A stretch of DNA of 64,000 bases from Cryptomeria japonica (lineage: Eukaryota > Streptophyta > Pinopsida > Cupressales > Cupressaceae), in the NCBI RefSeq assembly GCF_030272615.1, contig NC_081405.1, positions 20,537,047 to 20,601,046 of the forward strand, in the 5' to 3' direction. The notes below the pieces were generated by a model that saw nothing but the letters and a program-made list of their open reading frames with translations, was not told where the DNA came from and did no database searches. How positions within the stretch are numbered: position 1 is the stretch's first letter; each line of letters starts with the position of its first letter. This document shows positions 1 through 10,779 of this stretch, piece by piece. A program made the position numbers and the translations under genes.

Positions 1-2
1 GA

Positions 3-3000
3 TACCTATCCGTTCCACACTCCCTCACATTCACAGAAGCCGATGATGCCTCCATAAGTCAGCCACATAATGCACCTCTACATGTTGAAGCCTTCATACA
101 TAAACATTGAATAAAGTGAGTCCTGATAGATGGAGGAGCAAGTCTTAATATTTGTACCTTGAGTACCATCAGACAATTGGGATATTCTGACAAAGCTGTG
201 AATTCTACAAACCAAATCACCATTAAGGCTTATGATGATGAAGAGCGCTCGTCCAAGGGCACGGTCACCTTACCACTAAGAATAGGGCCAGTCACAAAGG
301 ATGTGGTTTGTCAAGTCCTAGATCTAGATCTCACGTATAACATATTGCTAGGACGTCCGTGGATTCATGAAATGAGGGCAGTCCCATCAACATACCATCA
401 GTGCATTAAGTTTCCTCACAATGGAGTCGAGGTAACGGTCAATGGTGATCCAAATCCATTCATATATTGTAATAACTTGAGATCACATACTAAGACTATC
501 ATCCCCAGCAATCGCGAGGCTACTCCTTCTTCAGCATATATTGATCCTGAGTCATTAAAGCCCTCGACATCCAAACAAGGTGAACTTAGAGCCAAGTTTC
601 AAGACAAAGGCATGGGAGAATGCACTTTGAATCAAACAATGTTTTTACGACAAGTCATGACCTCTCCCAAGGAATATGGGAGGCCACATCCTAACAAGCA
701 AATCTCCATCATGATGCTCAAATGGGATCCTACCATCTTTCAAAAATGGGGTGAACTAGAAGAAGAAAATTTATATAAGATGCTCTATAAGGACGTTGAA
801 GAGGACACACATGATCAGATTATTTTACCCTGTGAGAACTATGGCAAAGGCTTCAAAATTTTGCAAAGATTCGGGTATGATGGAAAAAGCCCTCTCGGAC
901 TACGCAAAGAAGGTGTCATGGAGCCCTTACAACCTGAGCTAACTACAAGAAGAGAACGCTCCAAGGGGCTTGGTTTTCTGAATCCCAGACTACAAAATAA
1001 AAGAACAAAAGAGGCATGGCGAATCAAAGTTGCCGAAGTTCAACAAGAAGATTACTATTCCACAGATTTCAACGAATGGGAATGGGGTTCAGACAAATCC
1101 TCCAGTGACTATGAGCTCACTGAAACATTCAGAGAGCCAGATGAACCCACAGAGGAGGAGGAATTTTACAAAAAGTTCAGAGTTGGTCAAGAACCAACCC
1201 ATAAGGATCCCGCACAAGCTTCGTTTCAAGGTCCTAGGTCAAAATCACATAGGATGAGGACACCTGTCCCAGAAGGCTCTACTAGTGATGACAATTTGGA
1301 TTCGCTCATGATCGAAACGGATGAGGAGAGTGCCATCGATGACCTTGACGATTGCCTTGACATACCTGAATATAACCACATCTTCACTATTAGTCCTGCA
1401 AACTCTGAAAACACTAATGACCTTCCCCTTGTTCACCCCCAACTCATTGACTGGGATCATGAAGGACCAGCACAATTTGATACATTTCAAAATGACGAAG
1501 CTATTACCGACTACCTTGGCATTCGAGATGATCTTCCCCCTGGAGACCACAAAGCAGGATACGCCATAGAGCTCAACAACATAGCATACTTTGGTGAAGG
1601 TGTCGGGCCTTCTAGTCGCAAAAATGTGAAAATAAAAACAAAACAAGGGTCTTATGGCGAAAACCACACTGTGGCGCTATCTGACCCCAAAAAAGTAAAA
1701 AGAAAGGACGTATCTGAGGGTGAAAACCTCTCTGAGGCGCCCGAAGATGGAAGGCTCGACATTCTCCCAGCATCATACGAGGAAAAATCATCCATGTTGG
1801 TAGAGGAGACTATAAAGACAAACATTGGTACAACAGAGGTTCCACACAACATATTTTTGGCTCAATCATTGACAAAGGCCGAGAGAGCAAAATTCATACG
1901 CTTCTTTAAGGGACGACAAATCAACTTCGCATGGTCTTACGCGGATATGCCTGGGCTAGACCCGGATTTGGTGATGCATCATTTAACAGTCAAACCGGGG
2001 GCAAAACCAGTAAAGCAGAAATTAAGGAAAATGCATCCACAAGTGGCATTGCTAGTCAAGGCAGAGCTAGAGAAATTATTGGATGTCGGATTCATACGCC
2101 CAATTGATTATCCTGAATGGATTTCTAATTTAGTACCTGTCAGCAAACCGGATCGCAGCATCCGAATATGTACAGACTTCAGAGATATCAACAAGGCTTG
2201 TCCAAAGGACGATTTCCCATTACCAAACATTGACTTGATCGTTGATCTCACAGCAGGTCATGAAATGTTATCTTTAATGGACGGATTTTCTGGATATAAT
2301 CAGATCAGGATTGCACCTGAAGATCAACATAAAACATCATTCACTTGTCCATGGGGAACCTTCTGTTGGAATGTCATGCCCTTTGGGCTGAAAAATGCAG
2401 GCGCCACGTATCAACGAGCGATGACGACTATCTTTCATGATCTCATGCACATAACCGTGGAAGATTATGTTGATGATCTTTTGAGAAAATCAATAGACAG
2501 AGACACACACTTGGACATACTTTCAGTTGTCTTTGATAGACTAGAAAAATACAAGGTAAGATTAAATCCAAAGAAATGTGTCTTTGGAGTAACCTCCGGG
2601 AAGCTCCTAGGATTCATAGTGTCTAAAAGAGGAATAGAAGCTGATCCAGCAAAAGTCAAGGCTATCTTGGACATGCCGCCACCCAAGAATATTAGTCAAC
2701 TTCGATCTTTACAAGGGAGACTCCAGTCTATACGAAGATTCATAGCACAACTTGCAGATAAGTGTAACCCTTTCCAGCACCTGCTACACAAAAACATCAA
2801 GTTCAAATGGGATGAGAACTGTCAACAAGCTTTTCAGGCGCTCAAAGACTATCTTTTGAACCCGCCAGTTTTGATGCCATCAATTCCAGATCAACCATTG
2901 CTACTTTACACATCAGCTACTCCGACAGCACTGGGGGCACTCCTAGCACAGCAAATACCTGACGGCAAGGAAAAAGCAGTTTACTATATCAGTCGCACAT

Positions 3001-5084
3001 TGGTGGGATATGAGCTAAACTACACACCAATCGAGCGTGCATGTCTCGCTGTGGTCTTTGCTTCACAAAAATTACGACATTATATGCTCACTCACAAGAC
3101 TAAGTTGATTGCCAGAATTGATCCACTAAAATATCTTCTCAACAAAGCTACACTTACTGGGCGGCTGGCCAAGTGGGTAATGATTTTGAGTGAATTCGAC
3201 ATTGAATACGTGGACATAAAAGCTATAAAAGGACAAGCAATTGCAGACCAATTGGCAGATGCTCCCATGATAGATGATGCTCCTCTACAGTCAGAATTTC
3301 CAGATGAGTCCATTCTAACAATATCACCTGCAAAGCCATGGCAATTATATTTTGACGGCTCATACACACAGCACGGGGCAGGAGCGGGTATACTCTTTAT
3401 AACTCCCCAAGGCGATTCTATACCAAAGTCATACCGCTTATCATTTCCTTGCACTAACAATATAGCGGAATACGAGGCATTAACAACTGGGTTAAGAATT
3501 GCAGTTCAATGGAAGATCCAAGAACTTCGTGTTTTTGGGGATTCTCAACTTGTCATCCGTCAAGCAACTGATGATTATCAAACAAAAGATGAAAAGCTAA
3601 TGCCTTACAAACAACTGGTAGATGATCTGAAACAACACTTTGCAAAGATAGAGTTTGAGCAGATACCAAGAGAACAGAATCGCGCTGCTGATGCCATGGC
3701 TACAATTGCTTCGCTCATTGATCTACCACAAAATGAGACCTGCTATGAATTCCTGGTAGACAACCTGCTGATTCCGTCATATGAGATCACTCCTACGGAA
3801 ATGATATGTGTTGTTGGTCTTGAATCCCAGTTATATGGTCCCATATTCACATACCTTCACGACAATATCTTACCTCCCGATCTATCGAACAATCAACGCC
3901 GCACTTTCATTCGCCAATCCTCTCGATACGTCATTTTAGCTGATATCCTATACCGACGAGGTCTAGATGGCACCCTTCTTAGATGTTTAGAGAATGACGA
4001 AGCTCAGATTGCGTTACGAGAAGTGCATGAAGGGATATGTGGTCTGCATACTAGTGGTCCTACCTTGGCCAAGAAACTCATCAGGACTGGATACTACTGG
4101 CCTACTATGGAAAAAGATGCATATCAGTTTGTCAAGAAGTGTAAGCAGTGTCAAATTCATGGAGACCTCATACATGCACCAGCACAGGAACTACAACCAC
4201 TTGCGTCTCCTTGGCCCTTTTGTCAGTGGGGACTCGATCTCATAGGCAAGATTCACCCTCCTTCCAATGGACATAAATTCATTATCACAGCCACAGAGTA
4301 TTTTACAAAGTGGATTGAAGTCGTGCCTCTCACACAAGTTACTGGGAAACAAATTGCTACCTTCATCCTGAACTACATCATTTGCCGATACGGGATTCCT
4401 ACTTCCATTATTACTGATAACGGGCGTCCCTTCAAAAATTAGGATGTTCGTGAACTCTATGAGCGCTTCCATATCTCCCATCATTTCTCCACACCATATT
4501 ACCCCCAAGGTAATGGCCAAGCTGAGGCGTCTAATAAAACAATTCTCAAAATCCTTAAAAAGACAGTCGACGACGCTGGCCGTAACTGGCATATCCAACT
4601 CAATCCTGCACTTTGGGCCTACCGCACAAGTGTCCGCACATCTACAGGAGCTACACCCTACTCACTTGTCTACGGCGCTGAAGCCATCTTGCCTATTGAG
4701 GTCGAGTTACCTTCTTTACGGGTCTCTTTGCAAAACATCATCAACGATGAAGATTACAGGGTCTCTTGCTTACAAGAACTAGAACTGTTGGATGAACGGA
4801 GACAAACTGCTTTTAATCAACTCAACGCTTACCAACAACGAATGAGTCGCAGTTACAATCACAAAGTCAAGCCTCGCACATTTGAGATAGGTGACTTGGT
4901 TCTCAGAGAGAACCCCAAGAATCAACAAGACAGAGATAAGAAGGGCAAGTTCGAACCAAACTGGCTTGGTCCTTACATCATTACAGCAGCCTATGGATCT
5001 GGGGCATATCAGCTCTCAACTACAGAAGGTGAACCTTTGGAGGATCCTATCAATAGCATGCACCTTCGCAGGTTCTACACATAG
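3..5084 (+). pseudogene. pol: Tat-type pol polyprotein (PR, G-patch, RT, RNH, aRNH, IN), three stops
   Basis: One frame stays open apart from TGA at 108-110, TGA at 117-119 and TAG at 4440-4442. The protease motif LIDGGAS is encoded at 123-143. A G-patch follows (about 843-1000, ending in GLGF). Reverse transcriptase spans about 2040-2930, with catalytic YVDD at 2466-2477. The first RNase H (about 2890-3250) lacks the usual first Asp (YTSATPTALGALL). A second RNase H (about 3339-3720) keeps all four acidic residues (FDGS, AEYEA, GDSQ, AADAM). Integrase has an HHCC zinc site (HEGICGLH to CKQC, 4024-4152), then Asp in GLDLIG, Asp in TDNGRPF, Glu at 4524, and a C-terminal WLGPYII motif near 4960. 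The TAG lies between the second Asp and the Glu of the catalytic triad. An ATG-initiated frame is not expected here because the product is cut from a gag-pol precursor. Confidence 0.93.
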
Positions 5085-5175
5085 CTCGTCGGAGTATCCT
5101 AATTCAAAAAATACAAAAAAATAAAAAAAATTTCAAAAATACAAAAAAAATTATAAAACAAAAAAATCGTTACTT

Positions 5176-5325
5176 GGTGAAAACCTGGCAAACAGGCGCC
5201 TTGTGACACAGAAAAAATTGAAAAATCGAAAAAGTAAAGAGAAATAATTTCGTCCAACGGTGAAAACCACTTCGGTGGCGCCCTGGGCAAGTACCATGGT
5301 GAAAACTGGGTCACCAGCGCCATGC
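5176..5325 (+). repeat. Three diverged copies of a GGTGAAAAC...GCGCC motif
   Basis: Copies start near 5176, 5259 and 5298. Each begins GGTGAAAAC and ends about 20-25 bases later in GGCGCC or AGCGCC, with the middle diverged. The block sits just after the pol stop codon. Similar words follow pol in other plant Tat-like elements as I remember them; its role is unknown. Confidence 0.6.
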
Positions 5326-5953
5326 GTAGAGACTTTGCTCCTCCCTCTTTCAGGATTCTCTTTCATCTTTCACTTTGCACACACTCACAACCTATTTATC
5401 CATAATAAACTTACCCATTCCCATCATGGCTTGTTATTGATCTACCTAAGATTGGTTAGCCATCCATAATCATCCCTTTTCACTCCCTTTCCATCCATAA
5501 TAAATCAGATCCTATCTGTGGCTAAGGCAAAATCCTACGTCTAGTGATGGGTGTGGAACTGAGAACATCACATGTTTCGAGGAGTACAGTTTCTTTCAAC
5601 TTCCTTCAAGTCTATCCGCGCACAATCCGCAATAAAGCAACATTTGCATCACAGATCCGCAATAAAGTTCCATCTTCTCCACAATAAAGTATCAGTTTCA
5701 TGGATTCAGTCAGTTTCAAATGAGACACAACAGCAACAATGAGCTTCAACAAAATCAAATCTTTCAACAGACTCAGACAACATATGGTTCAGTGCTATCT
5801 ATCCTTTTTGTGAAAGTGAACATTGTGACCACAATCAAATAAGACTTATACAAGTGACAAGAGACACTAAAATTGAGGACTACAGTGGATGTTGGTGTCG
5901 AATCTTGGTTTTCTTTTGATTTTATCTTTTTGGTGACATGTCTTTTAGCTTTT

Positions 5954-6004
5954 CCAGGATGTCTTTGACTAGAGATTCTATCTCCAGGATGTCTTTGACT
6001 AGAA
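5954..6004 (+). repeat. Direct repeat, 30 bp period, two copies
   Basis: The word CCAGGATGTCTTTGACTAGA occurs at 5954 and again at 5984, separated by ten unrelated bases. It lies in the spacer of element A and no function is visible. Confidence 0.8.
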
Positions 6005-8784
6005 AGGCGAGGATGGGGTATCATCACCTATTTGCATTTGCTGTCTGTGGATTGTCTCTTAGTAATGCTATGACTTGTCCAAGGATATGAGGACACTGTG
6101 AGTCTAGTATGAACTGGGGCATTCCTTGTTTGTGACTGTCTTATCTCCATGCAAACAGGTACAATGACTTTCTGGGCCAAACATATGCCTCGATTGTCAT
6201 AACCTACTTGCCATAATAAGCTCAATGATGATAATGCACAAGAAGCTCTTTCACTTTCATATCTTCTGTCTTCCATCCCCCTTTCTTGATTGACTTCCAT
6301 CGTCCTTCTCGAGTCCGCGTAGCCTGCTGTCACATGACTGAGTATAATGACACACCAAAAACATTTGCATTTCATGTAGCTGCACCTACGTCACCACATA
6401 TAAGCATTTCATACATACATATAGATATCACAACTGCATCACATCCTGCATACAACACCTGTTAGCACAATTTACATCTGCATTATCATATTCATTTGCA
6501 TTACATACATTCACATTTGCATCATGCATCACATATACAACATAAAAGAACAAAAATATATTGCATTGCATCATATAAGCATCCATATCATAAAACATGC
6601 ATCACATAAGAACATCTCATCACATAAGGTACACATACATATAGCTGCCGCAAAAATGGATCATCTCTCATATATAATCAAAAGTGTCATGATACAATGA
6701 TGTCAAAAGAATCATATGGCTACAAAATCACCCGCAGGTGTCTATAATACAAAAATAGTACATATACTGATACAAAGGGGAGCCCTCTATGGCTATGATG
6801 AACTCCCTCCCTCGGAGCCGCCTGGCCTCGACGGAGTCTGAGCTCTAGATGGTCCCGCTCCAGGATCCCCCTGCCTGTCTGGTGGTGGTGGAGGTCCCAT
6901 GACCCCACCGCTGGATGCCTACCTCCTACGACTCCCTCCCGTAGCCGTCGCTGTGCGCGACGATCTATGGAAGCTCCTCGCCCGCTGATCCGCTGGCACG
7001 ACACCATAGTACAGATCCCTCCAGTAGGCGATCTCCTCTCCGGCTCGTAGCACATATGCGTAGCCTGCCCCTGCATCCTCTGCTGCCCACCTCCCTGCCC
7101 TCAGAGCTGTCTCGGCCTTAGTATATCTCTGGATGGCCTGGTCTCTCTCCCGCTCTGTGTCCCTGAGCCTGATCCTGAGGCGATCCCTCTCCCGCACCAA
7201 ATTAGCAATCTCGTCTGCCTGACCCTGGCAGATCTCTCGCAGCTCCAACAGCTCATCGTCCTCAGGATCTCCACCCTCAGCCTCTGCCTGTGGCTCCTCC
7301 TCTGCAGGTGCCTGTACCTGTGCCTCCGCCTGCACTTGTCTAGGTGCCTGAATAGGTACCTGTCCCTGTGTCTGTCCCTGTCCCTACACCTGTCTAGGTC
7401 CCTGTGCTCTAGGACCCTGTGCTGCTAGTACCTGTAGGGGCAATCCACCTCGACCCCTCACCACCTGGGCTGCTCTCTCCTGTCCTCCCTCCCTCCGAGG
7501 TGCTACTCGCCTCTCTCCCACCACTCCCCTCCGCCTCCGTCGACCCCTGCCTCCATCTCCTCCACCATCATCATCATCCTCCCCTCCAGCCTCTCCCTCC
7601 AACAGCTCTCCTGGATCTGTCAATCTCGGAAAGGGATGCTCTGCCCAATACGCAGAGTACTCTGCATCCATCCCTGCATCCTCTACCTCCGGCCACATGT
7701 CCCATGGTAATGGCATCATCTCTGCCAGCTGTGTCATGGCCTGATCATATGATAACAGCGGCCCGAACTGTACCTGATCTCTGACTGTACGGGCATACAT
7801 GCCTGAGCCTCGTGGCATCTGCTGAATCCTGCCGAACTGTCTGCATACCCTGTCAATAAGCTGCCTCTCCAGAATATAGGGCGTCCGCCCAATCAGATAC
7901 CTGCTCCTGAATGCATAGGGTAGCTCCACTGCGTCGTCATCCCACTCCTCGCACCCCAGGTACGGCCTCTAGATAACCATATCAGTATCATCTATGGCGC
8001 GTCTCCAATGCTCCAGTCGACTAATCCGAGGCTGTGATGTAATCATATCGTACAAATGCACAAAGCTCCGTCCATGCCCTCTGCCTCTGAAGTGGATAGG
8101 TCGTGTGATCGGCAGGTGCTCATATGCCCACACCTGTAGGAGAGTCACTCCGCAGCCCAAGCCCACTGATCCGTGGTACACAAACTGATGCAGCTCATAG
8201 TACAAATGGGCCAAGACACATGGCCCCCATGCATATCTGGTGTGCTCGGTCACCAGTGTCTCCAATGCCCCTCCCCAGCCAACTGCCAATCCTCGTGTAG
8301 CTCTGTCCGGACACAAGTACCCACTGATGACTCCTCTGATAACAGCTGGTAAAGCTAAACCTGTAGCAGTCATGGTATCCCATGCCACGTGACCTGCTCG
8401 CATCTCCAACCTGGGATCCTGGAATACTCGTCTCAGTGCCTCTCTGTCACCATCTCGATCATATGGAATCAACTCTCCATCGATCGGAATATGCAGAATC
8501 CTGTAGACGTCCTCAAGCGTCACTGTCATCTCACCCATAGGCAAGTGAAACGTGCAAGTCTCGGAGTGCCATCTCTCCGCCAGTGCAGTCAGCAAACCCA
8601 TGTTTGCCCGAAACTCGGGCACATATAGCACATGTGTGAGACCCATCTCCTCAATAGAAATCATGTCCTGAATCGACAACTCTGGTCGCAACCTCTGAGT
8701 CGATGGGAATCTCTCCCGTGACTCCAGCATAGGCAAATACTCCTGCAATCAACCAATCAATCATGTCAGTTATCGTGGCATTCA

Positions 8785-8985
8785 CTGTTTATCACAAAAT
8801 GCTACTTGCTACCTAAATGCATATGGTTATCTATCCTAGTGACACTCACTGTTCATCACAAAGTGTTGCTATCTATCCTAGTAGTGCTCCCTGTTCATCA
8901 CAAAGTACTACGTGTGTGACATTCCCTGTTCATCACAAAGTGTTACTCACATTCGCACTCCCTGTTCATCACAAAGTGCCTTGAT
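8785..8985 (-). repeat. Five irregular copies of a TTCATCACAAAGTG word
   Basis: The plus strand shows CTGTTCATCACAAAGTG or close variants near 8787, 8851, 8891, 8927 and 8965, spaced 35-65 bases apart by varying CTATCCTAG-like filler. A sixth, weaker copy lies near 9053. All sit in the predicted PMD intron. Confidence 0.7.
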
Positions 8986-9104
8986 CTATCCTAATCTTCC
9001 TAGAGGACCTGCTTGAGTGTATCTTCTCAACAGCTTATCTAATCGACAGCGTATGTTCATCACAGAACTGTCGATTTGACCTAGAAGACTCAAACTATGC
9101 ATTT

Positions 9105-9410
9105 TGACACACAAACACGCTTTAAACTCCTAAATGCGCTTATAGACTGCACAAACGCGCTTCTACAACACAGACGCGCTTTCTGAACACAAACATGCCT
9201 ATACCATGCACAAACGCGACCAGGGAACACAGACGTCCCTACATGACATAAACGCCCCTACAGGGCACAGACGCTTCTACATTTCACAAACGCGTCTGTA
9301 TTCAGCACAAACGCGGTTCCAGGCATAGACGCGCCTGGACCCGACACAGACGCGCCTGTCCGACACAGACGCGCCTGGCACTGGCACAGACGCGGTTTCG
9401 CGTTTTTGCA
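9105..9410 (-). repeat. GC-rich short tandem repeat with ACGCG core
   Basis: About a dozen units of roughly 22-28 bases carry a CACAGACGCG or CACAAACGCG core separated by variable bases. The CpG-rich composition contrasts sharply with the AT-rich surroundings. It lies in the PMD intron, 100-400 bases downstream of exon 1. Confidence 0.75.
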
Positions 9411-9668
9411 TATTTCAACTACCCTATTCCTAGCGCATTTATTACTACTTAGCATGCATTAATGACAAAACTTGAAATGCGTGAAAGTACGAGGAGGTTT
9501 TCGGGTACTTACCGGCTCTCCTGCATCTGCTGGTCGCTGGAATCGGCGAACACGGTCGAATCTATGAATGAAAGTCATCGCTGCTGACTGCTGCTGCTCT
9601 TTTTTTTCGCTCTGCACTGTGATCTTGTAAGGGTGTGGATGACAATGAGGATGTCTTTTGCCCGTGGT

Positions 9669-9681
9669 CTATCTTATAGCC
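9669..9681 (-). promoter_or_regulatory. Candidate TATA box of the antisense PMD gene
   Basis: The minus strand reads GGCTATAAGATAG, about 95 bases upstream of the exon 1 ATG at 9578. That spacing would give a 5' leader of roughly 60 bases. It is a sequence match only. Confidence 0.5.
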
Positions 9682-9910
9682 TACCCTAGCCCTCGCCTTC
9701 ATTTCCCGAGTCAGTATTCTTCATCCTGTGACTTTGTCACTTTATTCGGTCAACCCATTCTATCCCATCTTTCTTATCGAGAGATTGTCTGCAATCTTTT
9801 CAGACATTTTCATCCAATCTCTCGAGGGGGCATATCATTCCCATTCTGGGGCAACTTTGTATCAGTTCATCTTATCTTCTTTGAAACAACGCGACAAGCC
9901 GCATTGTCTC

Positions 9911-9924
9911 AAAGAGGGGCAAAA
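9911..9924 (+). other. Polypurine tract of element A
   Basis: AAAGAGGGGCAAAA directly precedes the TGTAGAC start of the 3' LTR. It is the expected primer site for plus-strand synthesis. The same tract precedes the LTR of element B on the minus strand at 20610-20623. Confidence 0.85.
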
Positions 9925-10701
9925 TGTAGACACCCAAAATTGTCATGTCTAATTAAATAAATATTTTATTTATTTAATTATCTAAGCCTAATTCTTCTAT
10001 TAATTAAATAAATTTTTATTTATTTAATTAATTCATTTATCCTCTTCTAACCTTATTTCTCATTTAAATAAATACATTTATTTATTTAAATTATCCCTTT
10101 CCTAAATTAATAAATATTTTATTTATTTAATTGTCCTACTTCTTCTATTAATTAAATAAATCTTTATTTATTTAATTAATTCATTATCTTTTTCTACACA
10201 TGACACATGTCATTCATCTCTTAATTCATACACTACCTACCTCTTTCATTATTTTAATATTTCTTTTACCTACCCTCTAATCCTAGCCGACCTCCTTTTA
10301 CACCTCTCAATCTTATCCTTCCATTTCATATTGTGTCTTCTATTTAAGAAGATGCTTCCTTCATTGTCAAACCCTAATGACTAATGACTGTTTTTGGAGT
10401 ACTTGGCTACACTACGATCCTACTTGCAACCACATTCCGTTCTTTGTTGAGCTCTTGTGCATATAAAAATCTGAGAGCAAATATATATCAAGCAAGATCA
10501 ATGGAGATAGGAAGAATGGAGATCAAAACCCTATTGGACATGTGATGGTATAATCTTTGTGATTTTGAGTTATTTTGCATTGTCTTAGGTTATCTTCATA
10601 TGTTATGGTGGATCTTTGTTGTTGTTAGGCTAGGGTTTGGTGGTTGAATTCATTTAACCTTTCAATATTGTTATTATTGTTATCCATTTTCACCATATAC
10701 A
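9925..10701 (+). repeat. 3' LTR of element A
   Basis: The LTR starts TGTAGACACC behind the polypurine tract and is placed as ending in TATACA near 10701, giving TGTA...TACA inverted ends. The 5' half holds five AT-rich imperfect palindromes (about 9950-10185). A TATA-like CTATTTAAG near 10340 could be its promoter. The 5' LTR is outside the window, so the right end and a target duplication cannot be checked. Confidence 0.7.
9950..10185. repeat. Array of five AT-rich palindromes at the head of the LTR
   Basis: Five inverted repeats of 26-34 bases follow each other with short spacers. They are built on TTAATTAAATAAATA paired with TATTTATTTAATTAA; the first is perfect around a TTT centre. Each could form a hairpin in single-stranded DNA. 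Confidence 0.85.
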
Positions 10702-10779
10702 CAATGAAATCTTTGTAAAATGGAGAAAAGGGGGAAAACCCTGTGGGAACAAAACTCCTCTCCAAGAAGGCCTGTTAAT

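Larger units (their letters stand above)
5085..6918. other. Non-coding spacer of element A between pol and the antisense gene
   Basis: I see no convincing coding frame in this 1.8 kb. It begins with an A-rich stretch (5105-5165) and a motif repeated three times. It then holds a short direct repeat near 5954-6004 and ends with a low-complexity tract rich in GCATCAC and CATTTGCAT-like words (about 6370-6660). That tract lies just downstream of the antisense PMD stop codon and could act as its 3' untranslated region; this is inference. Confidence 0.6.
8743..9512 (-). other. Predicted intron of the antisense PMD gene
   Basis: The interval begins GTAAGT and ends GCAG on the minus strand, and joins two coding segments in phase 0. 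Coding similarity is absent inside it. It is built largely from two different short-period repeats, listed separately. Confidence 0.7.
6919..9578 (-). pseudogene. Antisense plant mobile domain (PMD) gene with one intron, two internal stops
   Basis: The product resembles the PMD of MAIN/MAIL-type proteins and the long-form PP7-like proteins. Exon 1 is 9578-9513: ATG and 22 codons, ending at a GTAAGT donor (9512-9507). The 770 bp intron ends in a TTGATTGCAG acceptor at 8743. Exon 2 (8742-6919) continues in the same phase. Recognisable PMD words are FHLPMGEMTVTLEDVYRIL (about 8540-8490) and LAHLYYELHQFVYHG (about 8215-8175). The C-terminal part holds an acidic/basic low-complexity stretch (about 7590-7440) and a likely coiled coil rich in E, R and L (about 7260-7100). 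TAG stops interrupt the frame at 7971-7969 and 7386-7384; the rest is open for over 600 codons, so the decay looks recent. The gene runs opposite to pol of the element that carries it. The splice sites are inferred from consensus and phase, not from transcripts. Confidence 0.8.
1..10701 (+). mobile_element. Ty3/gypsy element A, Tat-like, 5' part outside window
   Basis: This block runs from inside pol to a 3' LTR. In order it has a pol reading frame (3-5084), a non-coding spacer, a plant mobile domain gene on the opposite strand (6919-9578), a polypurine tract (9911-9924) and an LTR from 9925 to about 10701. The second RNase H between the RT/RNase H and the integrase is diagnostic of the Tat lineage of plant Ty3/gypsy elements, which are also known for extra, sometimes antisense, reading frames between pol and the 3' LTR. 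Gag, the primer binding site and the 5' LTR lie upstream of the window. The element is decayed: pol has three in-frame stops and the antisense gene has two. Confidence 0.85.

Noticed and set aside
159-4442. A 1,427-codon frame as an intact retroelement protein
   Set aside because: It starts at a TTG inside the protease, is closed by a stop inside the integrase core, and has two further stops just upstream. It is a pseudogene fragment.
7419-7784. A plus-strand proline-rich frame of 121 codons
   Set aside because: It is the reverse complement of the low-complexity acidic/basic part of the PMD gene; no domain and biased composition.
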